DNA of 64,000 bases from CAXMST01 sp963712765 (lineage in GTDB: Bacteria; Actinomycetota; Thermoleophilia; Solirubrobacterales; 70-9). Position 1 is the stretch's first letter, and each line of letters begins with the position of its first letter. Under the pieces are notes generated by a model that saw only the letters and a list, made by a program, of their open reading frames with translations, was not told where the DNA came from and did not search any database. The translations under genes and the position numbers were made by a program. The stretch lies in the NCBI GenBank assembly GCA_963712765.1, contig CAVQIX010000006.1:226778-290777 (forward strand), given 5' to 3'. Shown one piece after another: positions 57,346-64,000 of the stretch.

Positions 57346-58869
57346 TCAGGTCTGCTCGTCCACGGCCGGGTCAGACGCGGGCGGCTCGGGGGCGTTGTCC
57401 GCGAAGACCTCTTCCGAGAGCCCGAGCTCTGGAGCCGGATCGCTCTCTGCGGCGGCGGGCTCGGACGCCTCGGGCTCGGCGGCGGGAGCTTCCGGCTCGG
57501 CCGGCGCTTCAACGGCCGGATCGACGGCAGCCTCGGCGGGGGCTGCCGGCTCGGGGGCAGCAGGCTCGGGCTCGGCCGGCGGCTCGGGGGCAGCAGCCTC
57601 GGGCTCGGCCGGCGGCTCGGGGGCAGCAGCCCCGGGCTCGGCCGCGGGCTCGGGGGCCGGCTCGGGCTCTGCCGCTACGTGGCCGGCCTCGACCTGAGCC
57701 TGCTGGAAGGCGTCGCGGAGGGGCATGCCGCCCTCGCCGACGCGCTTGATCGAAAGGCTGATTCGGCGACGCTCCTCGTCGATCTCGAGGATCTTGACGC
57801 GGACCTCCTCGCCCGGGTTGACGACCTCGCCGGGGGTTTCCACGTGGTGATCGGCGAGCTCGGAGATGTGGACCAGTCCCTCGACGCCGGGGACGATCTC
57901 CACGAACGCTCCGAAGGCGACGACCTTTGTCACCTTGCCGGAGAGCGATGAGCCGGGGCCGTAGGAGTTGAGGACGGTCTGCCAGGGATCCTCTTGCGTC
58001 TGCTTGAGCCCGAGCGAGATGCGCTGGCGATCGCGGTCGATGTCGAGCACCTTGACCTTGACGGTCTCGCCGATCGAGAGGACCTCGGAGGGATGGTTTA
58101 CATGGCTCCAGCTGATCTCGGAGATGTGGATCAGGCCGTCGATGCCCTCGAGATCGACGAAGGCGCCGAAGTCGACGATGTTGGAGATCTGGCCCTCGAC
58201 CACCTGCCCGGGCTGGAGACGCTCGAGGATCTGCTCGCGCTGCTCCTTGCGCTCGTCCTCGAGGATCGCCCGGCGGGAGAGGACGACGTTGTTGCGCGAG
58301 CGGTTGAGCTCGATCACCTTGCACTCGAGCGTCTGGCCCGTGAACTCCTCGAGATTGTGGACCCGGCGGATGTCAACCAGCGAGGCCGGCAGGAAGCCGC
58401 GGACCCCAAGGTCGAGGATCAGGCCGCCCTTGACGACCTCGATCACCGTGCCGTCGACCGGCTCGCCGGATTCAGCGGCGGTCTCGATCTTGCGCCAGGC
58501 CTTCTCGAAGCGTGCGCGCTTCTTGGAGAGGATCAGGCGACCTTCCTGGTCCTCCTTGGTTAGAACCAGCGCGTCGACGCTCTCCCCGAGGCTGACCTCG
58601 TCGCCGGGATCCACCGAGCGGCGGATCGAGAGCTCGTGCGAGGGGATCACGCCCTCGGACTTCCATCCGATGTCGACGAGGACCTCGTCCTTGTCGATGC
58701 GGACGACCTCGCCGTTTACGACCTGGCCCTCCTCAAAGTGGGTGATCGTCGCGTCGTAGTTGGGGAAGATCTCGCCGTTGAGCTGCAGGAGCAGGCCATC
58801 GGACCCCTCGACCGGGGTCGCGCCTTCGGGCGCCAGCAGGGCGCCGCCTGCTGTTTCGGAGGCAGACAA
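57346..58869 (-). CDS. rpsA: 30S ribosomal protein S1
   Basis: The protein has four S1 (OB-fold) domains at about residues 34-105, 120-190, 205-275 and 290-360 (GQVVEGQISNIVDFGAFVDL, GKVTKVVAFGAFVEI). A 125-residue Pro/Ala/Glu repeat tail follows. It helps mRNA bind the 30S subunit. I chose the TTG at 58869; no ATG/GTG fits the N-terminus of the family. It precedes coaE by 4 bases, an order common in Actinobacteria. Confidence 0.93.
   Translation of the reverse strand: MSASETAGGALLAPEGATPVEGSDGLLLQLNGEIFPNYDATITHFEEGQVVNGEVVRIDKDEVLVDIGWKSEGVIPSHELSIRRSVDPGDEVSLGESVDALVLTKEDQEGRLILSKKRARFEKAWRKIETAAESGEPVDGTVIEVVKGGLILDLGVRGFLPASLVDIRRVHNLEEFTGQTLECKVIELNRSRNNVVLSRRAILEDERKEQREQILERLQPGQVVEGQISNIVDFGAFVDLEGIDGLIHISEISWSHVNHPSEVLSIGETVKVKVLDIDRDRQRISLGLKQTQEDPWQTVLNSYGPGSSLSGKVTKVVAFGAFVEIVPGVEGLVHISELADHHVETPGEVVNPGEEVRVKILEIDEERRRISLSIKRVGEGGMPLRDAFQQAQVEAGHVAAEPEPAPEPAAEPGAAAPEPPAEPEAAAPEPPAEPEPAAPEPAAPAEAAVDPAVEAPAEPEAPAAEPEASEPAAAESDPAPELGLSEEVFADNAPEPPASDPAVDEQT
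57545..57655. repeat. 33-base tandem repeat in the rpsA tail
   Basis: About three copies of a 33-base unit (encoding an 11-residue EPPAEPEAAAP-type repeat on the minus strand) lie within the S1 C-terminal tail. The repeat length keeps the frame, so copy number can vary without a frameshift. Confidence 0.65.
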
Positions 58870-58877
58870 GGGCGGGA

Positions 58878-59360
58878 ATGATAGGCAAATGCGCGCCGCG
58901 GCCGCCGCCCGCACCGCCAGGGGCTTGGCAAACGGGTGAGTCTGGCCTCGCGTATCGTTGTTCGATCGCGACTGAGGCCCCTCCTCTTCTCTCCTCGCTG
59001 CCAACCCCGACTCGACTCACGGTCGTGGTCGTGGTCCCGTTCCTTGCCGGCATGGTCACTGGATTCCTGCTCTCGGAGACCGAGGCTGGCTGGCTGATCG
59101 CGAACGCGATCGCGATTCTCGGCGGGGTCGCCGGCGGGTACGAGCACGAGACGTCAGCGTCGGGAGCCAAACGCGGCGCCCTCGCCGGGGTGATGTTCGG
59201 AGTCGGCATCGTCATCGCCGACGCGATCACGGCCGCGCCGCCTGCGACCGATGCGCCCTCGCCGATGATCCTCTTCCCGCTCATCGCCGCGGTCGGCGGC
59301 CTCCTGCTGGGTTCACTCGGCGGTCGCCTCCGCTCGCGCTCGACACGCGAGCCGCGGTAG
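58878..59360 (+). CDS. Predicted membrane protein, start uncertain
   Basis: The C-terminal 110 residues hold three hydrophobic segments (VVVVVPFLAGMVTGFLL, IANAIAILGGVAGG, FPLIAAVGGLLLGSLGG) and end with a basic tail. The first 45 residues from the ATG at 58878 are Pro/Arg-rich and that ATG lies 9 bases from the rpsA start, so translation may begin at the GTG at 59025. No family is recognised. Confidence 0.55.
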   Translation: MIGKCAPRPPPAPPGAWQTGESGLAYRCSIATEAPPLLSSLPTPTRLTVVVVVPFLAGMVTGFLLSETEAGWLIANAIAILGGVAGGYEHETSASGAKRGALAGVMFGVGIVIADAITAAPPATDAPSPMILFPLIAAVGGLLLGSLGGRLRSRSTREPR

Positions 59361-59395
59361 CCGGCCGCGATCAGGCTCTAACCTCTCGGCCCGTC

Positions 59396-60568
59396 ATGCC
59401 GGTTCGCAGGACCAAGCGAGGCGCCGAGCGCACTCCTCTCGAGGGCGGGTGGGATGTCGTCATCTGCGGCGCCAGCTTCGCCGGCCTCACGGTCGCACGC
59501 GAGCTGACCGGGAGCGGCGCCCGCGTCCTCCTACTCGACCGTTACGAGATCGGCGAGCGCCAGACTTCCGCCTGCGGAGCGCCGACGGAATGGCTTCTCA
59601 ACATGGGGGCCGCCGCCTCGATCCGCCAGACCTTCACCGAGATCGACCTCCATACGCCGCACACCGACACCGTCATGCGCCTTCCCTGGGCGTTCTCGAC
59701 CTTCGACTACCCGCTGCTCTGCTCACTGCTGTGGGAGCAGTGCGACGCCGAGTTCGAGACCGCCAAGATCGTGGGCCTGGCCGGCGATCTGGCGGCCCCT
59801 GGAACCCAACCCGCTCCCGAACATGTCTTCGAGATCGAGACCGATCGGGGGCGAGTGACCGCTCCCCTCGCCGTCGACTGCCTGGGCTGGCGGCGGGTGC
59901 TGGGTACCGACGGCTACCAGCCGCCTGACGGGCCCCTCTCGAGGGGCCTGGAGGTCCATCCCGGCGGCAGCAGCGATCGGATGAAGCTCTGGATCGAGCG
60001 TGACATCGTCCCGGCCGGATACGGCTGGAGCTTCCCGGCCGAGGACGAGCTGAGGGTTGGCGTCGGCAGCTTCGATCCCCACTTCCACGTCAAGGAGCCG
60101 ACCGTTGAGCTCGCCGAACGGCTCGACCTGCCGCCGGACGGCTATCAGGGCAACTGGATCCCCCACCGCCTGCGTGAGGCTACCGAGGGCGGGGTCTTCT
60201 TCTGCGGCGATTCCGCCGGCCACTGCCTGCCGCTCACCGCAGAGGGCATCCGGACGGCGTTCTACTTCTCGATCGCCGCGGGCCGCGAGCTGCGCCGGGT
60301 GGTCGCGGGAAGAGCCGACCGCGACGCCGCACTGCGTCGATACGCGGCCTTCAACGCCCGCCATCGCTGGCAGTTCGAGTGGATGCTGCGGGTCCAGAGG
60401 CTGATCCCGAAGGTCCCGCCACGACTCCTCGCGCCGGCCCTGGGCGCGCTCAGCACCGATGCCTTCGTACGCTGGTCTTTCAACCACTACCTCAACATCG
60501 CCCACCCCTCGTTTGCGCTCGCGCGGGCCGGCGAGGCCGCCGCGGCCCACGAGCTGCTCGCGGCCTGA
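59396..60568 (+). CDS. FAD-dependent oxidoreductase, geranylgeranyl reductase-like
   Basis: The 390-residue flavoprotein has an N-terminal FAD fold (VVICGASFAGLTVARELTGS) and the GGR-family Cys-containing segment ERQTSACGAPTEW. The FAD pyrophosphate motif FFCGDSAGHCLPLTAEGIRT follows. Related enzymes reduce prenyl chains of lipids or quinones. A prenyl substrate would fit the squalene/phytoene synthase elsewhere in the window, but nothing shows they are linked. It is followed 40 bases later by a YdcZ-like protein. Confidence 0.82.
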   Translation: MPVRRTKRGAERTPLEGGWDVVICGASFAGLTVARELTGSGARVLLLDRYEIGERQTSACGAPTEWLLNMGAAASIRQTFTEIDLHTPHTDTVMRLPWAFSTFDYPLLCSLLWEQCDAEFETAKIVGLAGDLAAPGTQPAPEHVFEIETDRGRVTAPLAVDCLGWRRVLGTDGYQPPDGPLSRGLEVHPGGSSDRMKLWIERDIVPAGYGWSFPAEDELRVGVGSFDPHFHVKEPTVELAERLDLPPDGYQGNWIPHRLREATEGGVFFCGDSAGHCLPLTAEGIRTAFYFSIAAGRELRRVVAGRADRDAALRRYAAFNARHRWQFEWMLRVQRLIPKVPPRLLAPALGALSTDAFVRWSFNHYLNIAHPSFALARAGEAAAAHELLAA

Positions 60569-60608
60569 CGGGCCCTTTCCCTCCTCTCCGCGATCTACCA
60601 TCGCCGCC

Positions 60609-61046
60609 ATGGATCGCGGTCTCGCCGTTCTCGTCACCGCCCTCGTGGGCGGCCTGATCGCCCTCCAGCCCGCGATCAACTCCGGCCTCGGCCGAGCGAC
60701 CGGGAGCCTCCCGGCGGCGCTCCTCTCCTTCCTCGTCGGAACGGTCGCCCTGACCGCGATCGTCGCCCTCTCCGGCCAGGCAGGTGAGCTCCGTTTCGCG
60801 CTCGACGTTCGGCCGATCTACCTCATCGGGGGTCTACTCGGCGCCGTCTACGTGACGATGGCGCTGATCACCGTGCGCGAGATCGGCGCCGGCGGGGTCG
60901 CAGCAGCGACGATCACCGGGCAGCTGACCGCATCCGTCCTGCTCGACCGGCTCGGCGTGCTCGGACTCGAGCAGACGCCGCTGAGCGCGACCCGAGCGCT
61001 CGGCGTCGCCCTGTTACTGGCAGGCACCTATCTCATCGTACGCTGA
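60609..61046 (+). CDS. YdcZ (DUF606) family DMT transporter
   Basis: The 145-residue protein has five hydrophobic segments (VLVTALVGGLIALQPAIN, ALLSFLVGTVALTAIVAL, IYLIGGLLGAVYVTMALI), the size and order of the DUF606/YdcZ family. These are half-size members of the drug/metabolite transporter group that may work as dimers. The substrate is unknown. The ATG at 60609 follows the flavoprotein gene closely. Confidence 0.83.
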   Translation: MDRGLAVLVTALVGGLIALQPAINSGLGRATGSLPAALLSFLVGTVALTAIVALSGQAGELRFALDVRPIYLIGGLLGAVYVTMALITVREIGAGGVAAATITGQLTASVLLDRLGVLGLEQTPLSATRALGVALLLAGTYLIVR

Positions 61047-61101
61047 GCGACGCTCTCCGCCATCTGGGCGGAGCCACATGCGTGATCTTTGGCCCGATGA
61101 G

Positions 61102-61119
61102 GGGTTAAGTAGTCAACCC
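61102..61119 (+). promoter_or_regulatory. Inverted repeat upstream of the sigma factor gene
   Basis: GGGTT-N8-AACCC lies 42-59 bases before the sigma factor ATG in a 114-base gap. It is a plausible operator or part of the sigma factor promoter, but no -35/-10 pair is certain. GGAG at 61153-61156 provides the ribosome site. Confidence 0.3.
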
Positions 61120-61160
61120 GCTTTAGTGGAAGGGTCGGGTGGCCGACAATTGGAGACCGG

Positions 61161-62435
61161 ATGAGATCGTTGAGCCGCAAGAGGCCGATAGCCCGCCGAG
61201 CCCTGAGCGCACAGAGCGACCAGCGGCTCGTCCTCCTGTTCCGCGAGGGGCATGAGGCGGCGTTCGAGGAGGTGGTGCGCCGGTATCAAGCCCCCTTGAC
61301 GGCCTTCGCCGCGGCGATCATTCCCTTCCACCGTGCCGAGGACGTGGTCCAGGCCGCCTTCATCAAGGCCCACGCGGCGCTGCTGGCCGACTCCCGCGAG
61401 ATCGCACTGCGGAGTTGGCTGTTCACGATCGTCCGCAACCGAGCCCTCAACGTGATCCGCGACGATCCCGACTGGCGGGAGATCGATCCTGAGCACGACG
61501 GCGTCGCCCAGCCGCCGGCGATCGCAGAGCAGAACGAGGAGCTCCACGACCTCGTCACCGCGATCTGCGCGCTCCCGGCGTCACAGCGGGAAGCCCTGAT
61601 CGGTCGTGAGCTCGAGGGCAGGGGCCACGCCGAGCTCGCGGCTCGGCTCGGTACGACGACGATGGCGGTGCGGGGCCTGATATTCAGGGCCCGGACGACC
61701 CTGCGCAACGCTGTCGGCGCCGCGATCCCGATTCCGCTACTCAGGGTGCTGCTGGTCGAGGCCCCCGCGGTCGGCGCCGCCGGCGCCGGAGCGGCCACGA
61801 TCGGCGGCGGAGCGAAGGTGGCAGCGACGGTCTCGGTCGCGGCGCTCGCTCTCGGCGGCGGGATCGCTCTCGATGGCGGCAAAGACGGCGGCGGCCCGGC
61901 GGCGGCCGCCGAGAAACCCGCAGCCGTGCGGGATTCGCAGTCAGGCGCCGCTCCCAGCGCAGCGGAGGGCGCCCGGGTGCTGCTCACCAGGGCAGCGGGT
62001 GACCCGACCGGTACACAGGCCGGGAGCGGCGGCTCGGGAGGAGGAGGGGGCGGGCAGGGCGGCTCGGGCAGTGATCAGCCGGGCGGCGGCCATGAAGGTG
62101 GCGGCCACGGCAAGGGGACCGACGGCGGAGGCGGCCACGGTGGCGGTGGCGACAACAGCGGCGGTGATGAGGGTGGACACGGCGGCGGCAAGCCCGACCA
62201 CGATCCCGGTGACGACGACGGCCACGAGGACGAGGGGCACTCCGGATCAGGTGGCGAAGACGACAGCGAGGAGGGCCACTCCGGCGGCGGTGAGAGCTCC
62301 GGCGGCGGTGGCGAGTCGGAGCATGAGGAGAGCGATGACCCCGAGGACGGCGAAGAGGACGAGCACGGGAGCGAGGAGCCGCGGCACTCGGGCGAGGGCA
62401 AGGGAGCAGGCGAGGAATCGGACGATGGCTCGTGA
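61161..62435 (+). CDS. ECF-type sigma factor with a predicted membrane segment and acidic/His-rich tail
   Basis: Residues 17-100 form sigma region 2 (LVLLFREGHEAAFEEVVRRY, AEDVVQAAFIKAH) and 125-180 region 4 (LPASQREALIGRELEG, TTTMAVRGLIFRARTTL). A hydrophobic Ala/Gly segment near 204-236 could span the membrane. The last 140 residues are Gly/His/Asp/Glu-rich and would lie outside. An ECF sigma factor with its own membrane segment and a metal-binding-like tail is unusual; the tail may sense a cation. The next gene encodes a secreted protein of similar composition. Confidence 0.85.
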   Translation: MRSLSRKRPIARRALSAQSDQRLVLLFREGHEAAFEEVVRRYQAPLTAFAAAIIPFHRAEDVVQAAFIKAHAALLADSREIALRSWLFTIVRNRALNVIRDDPDWREIDPEHDGVAQPPAIAEQNEELHDLVTAICALPASQREALIGRELEGRGHAELAARLGTTTMAVRGLIFRARTTLRNAVGAAIPIPLLRVLLVEAPAVGAAGAGAATIGGGAKVAATVSVAALALGGGIALDGGKDGGGPAAAAEKPAAVRDSQSGAAPSAAEGARVLLTRAAGDPTGTQAGSGGSGGGGGGQGGSGSDQPGGGHEGGGHGKGTDGGGGHGGGGDNSGGDEGGHGGGKPDHDPGDDDGHEDEGHSGSGGEDDSEEGHSGGGESSGGGGESEHEESDDPEDGEEDEHGSEEPRHSGEGKGAGEESDDGS

Positions 62436-62436
62436 T

Positions 62437-62468
62437 CTTCAGTCCGGGCCCGTGTTTGGGCCCTGAAG
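62437..62468 (+). other. Intercistronic hairpin after the sigma factor gene
   Basis: CTTCAG/CTGAAG and GGGCCC/GGGCCC form a bulged stem around GTGTTT, directly after the sigma factor stop. It may partly terminate transcription or protect the mRNA end; there is no T-run, and the next gene has its own strong ribosome site. Confidence 0.5.
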
Positions 62469-62509
62469 CAGCAAATCAGGCGGAGGCGCCAACGAGCGCC
62501 CACCCAATC

Positions 62510-62516
62510 AAGGAGG
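62510..62516 (+). promoter_or_regulatory. Strong Shine-Dalgarno of the secreted protein gene
   Basis: AAGGAGG lies 7 bases before the ATG at 62524, close to the ideal sequence and spacing, so it fixes this start and suggests high translation. Confidence 0.85.
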
Positions 62517-62523
62517 ACGAAGG

Positions 62524-63283
62524 ATGAAGCGCAGGAAGGCACTCGTAGCGACTCTGTTGCTGGCGGTCATTGCACTGGCAGCGGCAGGACCGGCGACCGC
62601 CAAGGACAGGAACAAGGACAGGATTCCCGACCGCTGGGAGAAGCGGCACCATCTGTCCCTGAAGAAGAAGCAGGGCCGCAGGGACCAGGACCGCGACGGC
62701 CTCAAGAACAGGGCTGAGTTCAAGGCGAAGACTCATCCGCGCCGCGCCGACAGCGACCATGACGGAGTCGAGGACGGCGACGAGGGCGCGGGCAAGATCG
62801 ACAGCTACGACCCCGAGACCGGCGAGCTGGTGATCAACCTGTTCGGAGGCAAGACCGTCTCAGGGCAGGTCGACGCCGACACCGAGATCCGCTGCGGATG
62901 CAAGGGCACCGACGACGAGTACGAGGACGAGGACGGTCCGGCTCTTCGTCGCGATGAAGGCGAAGAGGCCAGCGAAGACGGCGACGATGCCGACGAGGAA
63001 GAGACCGACCACGACGGCGACGACGACCACGGTGAGCACGGACGACGACCACGGTGAGCACGGTGACGACGACCACGGTGAGCACGGTGACGACGACCAC
63101 GGTGAGCACGGTGACGACGACCACGGTGAGCGTGGCGGCCGCGGGCACGGCGACGATCGCGCCTGCTCCGTAGAGGAGCTGACCCCCGGAGCAGTCGTCA
63201 GCGAGGCGGAGCTCCGCGCGACGGCCGACGGTCTCGTCTACGAGGAGATCGAGCTGGTCCACCGGAACCCGGACCGTTCCTGA
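62524..63283 (+). pseudogene. Secreted calcium-repeat protein, frameshifted in a 24-base repeat
   Basis: The start has an ideal ribosome site and a signal peptide (residues 1-26, ending PATAKD). Three TSP3/EF-hand-like loops follow (DRNKDRIPD, DQDRDGLKN, DSDHDGVEDGDE). Residues 97-120 start a strand-rich domain with CGC. An acidic His-rich repeat (DDDHGEHG) follows. The first frame stops at 63057; the next frame continues the same repeat and then ends the domain (CSVEELTPGAVVSEAELRA) at 63283. A 2-base deficit between repeats 1 and 2 explains the break. It could be an error, a pseudogene or phase variation. Confidence 0.7.
63019..63136 (+). repeat. Five 24-base coding repeats with one 22-base period
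   Basis: GACGACGACCACGGTGAGCA-type units start at 63019, 63041, 63065, 63089 and 63113. The spacing is 22, 24, 24 and 24 bases. Each full unit encodes DDDHGEHG. The short first period removes two bases (near 63041) and changes the frame. Confidence 0.9.
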
Positions 63284-63327
63284 GACGCAGCGAAGCCACC
63301 GACGACGGGCGGCAACAAGAGATGACC

Positions 63328-63357
63328 CGAGCGGGGCGCCCACCGGCGCCCCGCTCG
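63328..63357. terminator. Long GC hairpin between the secreted protein gene and polA
   Basis: CGAGCGGGGCGCC and GGCGCCCCGCTCG form a perfect 13-base-pair stem with loop CACC. It lies between the convergent secreted protein gene and polA and can serve both. No T-run follows on either strand. Confidence 0.65.
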
Positions 63358-63472
63358 TCGCGAGGGGAGCGCCCCGCGAGATAGTCGAGCAGTCGCCGCT
63401 CGGCCGCCCAACGGCTCAGTTCATGCCGGCTGCAGAGCTGCAGCTTGCGGAGCACCGCGCTGCCGGCGCGGC

Positions 63473-64000
63473 CTACTTGCAGGCAAGCCAATCGGGACCC
63501 GAGCCGACATCCACCGCCAGCGCAGGGTCGAGATCGAAGGCCGCGATCATCTCGGCCCGGGCCAGATCGCCAACCGCCTCCGCCTCCGCCTCGGGGCCCT
63601 CGAAGAGGAGCTCGTCGTGGATCTGCAGGACGAGCCGAGAGGCGAGCTCGCTCTCCCGCAGCACGCTCTGGGCGCGGATCATCGCCAGTTTGATGATGTC
63701 GGCGGCCGTGCCCTGGATCACCGTGTTGACGGCGAGACGCTCACCGAGCATCCGCGTCTGGCGGTTGCGGGCGCGCAGCTCCGGGATCAGCCTCCGGCGG
63801 CCCATCAGGGTCACCACCTGGCCCTCGTCGGTCGCGCTTTCGATCGTCTCATCGATGAACCGCTTCACCCCCGCGAAGCGCTCAAAGTAGCGATCGATGT
63901 AGGCGCCGGCCTCCTTGACGTCGATCCCGAGCCGGTCGGCGAGCCCGAAGGCGCTCAGGCCGTAGGCGATCCCGTAGTTGACCATCTTCGCCTTCGATCG
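63473..64000 (-). CDS. polA: DNA polymerase I, C-terminal part (truncated by the window edge)
   Basis: The frame is open to base 64000 and begins with RSKAK-MVNYGIAYG, the finger-domain O-helix motif of family A polymerases. It continues with TLMGRRRLIPEL, VNTVIQGTAADIIKLAM and the motif C LQIHDELLFE that holds a catalytic Asp. The gene ends with WLACK. The exonuclease domains lie outside the window. It converges with the secreted protein gene across a 13-base-pair hairpin. Confidence 0.96.
   Translation of the reverse strand, partial: RSKAKMVNYGIAYGLSAFGLADRLGIDVKEAGAYIDRYFERFAGVKRFIDETIESATDEGQVVTLMGRRRLIPELRARNRQTRMLGERLAVNTVIQGTAADIIKLAMIRAQSVLRESELASRLVLQIHDELLFEGPEAEAEAVGDLARAEMIAAFDLDPALAVDVGSGPDWLACK

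Noticed and set aside
57545..57655. Possible CRISPR or minisatellite signal in rpsA
   Set aside because: The 33-base units have no spacers and encode an in-frame Pro/Ala/Glu tail.
63019..63136. Possible CRISPR array from regular direct repeats
   Set aside because: The repeats are contiguous 24-base coding units without spacers. No cas gene is in the window.
62834..63343. Minus-strand ORF with repeated VVVVTVLT that could look like a membrane protein
   Set aside because: The hydrophobic repeat is the antisense of the DDDHGEHG coding repeat, with no ribosome site.

Overview
The window is high-GC, gene-dense bacterial DNA with frequent GTG and TTG starts and many 1-8 base start/stop overlaps. 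It carries Rex, a DivIVA-like protein, FmdB, DUF1844, DUF6421 and DUF2520 proteins, a H+-pumping pyrophosphatase, a LexA-type box of the GAAC-N4-GTTC form in front of uvrA, and the order uvrA / uvrB / coaE / rpsA / polA. This points to an Actinobacteriota chromosome, most likely class Thermoleophilia (Solirubrobacterales-like). That placement is inferred from family content and gene order, not from a database search.

Layout. 1-4.9 kb: truncated beta-propeller lipoprotein, a small membrane protein and a MacB/LolD-like ABC pair. 4.9-8.2 kb: a scarred region holding a 5'-truncated surface protein, integrase-like and SDR-like remnants, a squalene/phytoene synthase and an internally deleted SpoIIAA-like gene. 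8.2-25.5 kb: a PhyH dioxygenase/MFS pair, a DEAD-box helicase, tandem sulfotransferases, an exported penicillin acylase/PhoD pair, glycerate kinase, an RhtA-like exporter, a dehalogenase-like hydrolase, a heterodimeric ABC exporter and a lipoprotein. 25.8-28.6 kb: tRNA-Gln, an FAD reductase and two TrkA proteins. 28.7-37.2 kb: one long minus-strand run (fmdB, udg, tsaE, tsaB, rimI, tsaD, glutaredoxin-like, rex, ybdK-like, DUF1844, hppA). 37.3-40.5 kb: DUF2520-panC-panB plus yjbQ, behind a TATAAT box and a foldable leader. 40.5-48.6 kb: acyltransferase, a probable pseudokinase overlapping a membrane protein gene, uvrA, two DivIVA-like paralogues and an SRPBCC protein. 48.7-58.9 kb: uvrB, a ThDP-enzyme fragment, the threonine aldolase/SDR/DUF6421 cassette, a DoxX-like protein, a lytic transglycosylase, coaE and rpsA. 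58.9-64 kb: a GGR-like flavoprotein, a YdcZ-like protein, an ECF-type sigma factor with a predicted membrane segment and acidic/His-rich tail followed by a secreted calcium-repeat protein, and the 3' end of polA.

How parts fit together. Many genes are translationally coupled: tsaB/tsaD/tsaE with rimI for tRNA t6A and protein acetylation; glutaredoxin-like/rex/ybdK/DUF1844 as a redox-linked group; DUF2520/panC/panB for pantothenate; and aldolase/SDR/DUF6421 as an uncharacterised cassette. The most unusual locus is the sigma factor and secreted protein pair. Both have acidic, His-rich low-complexity segments, and the secreted gene is broken by a 2-base deficit inside an otherwise exact 24-base repeat.
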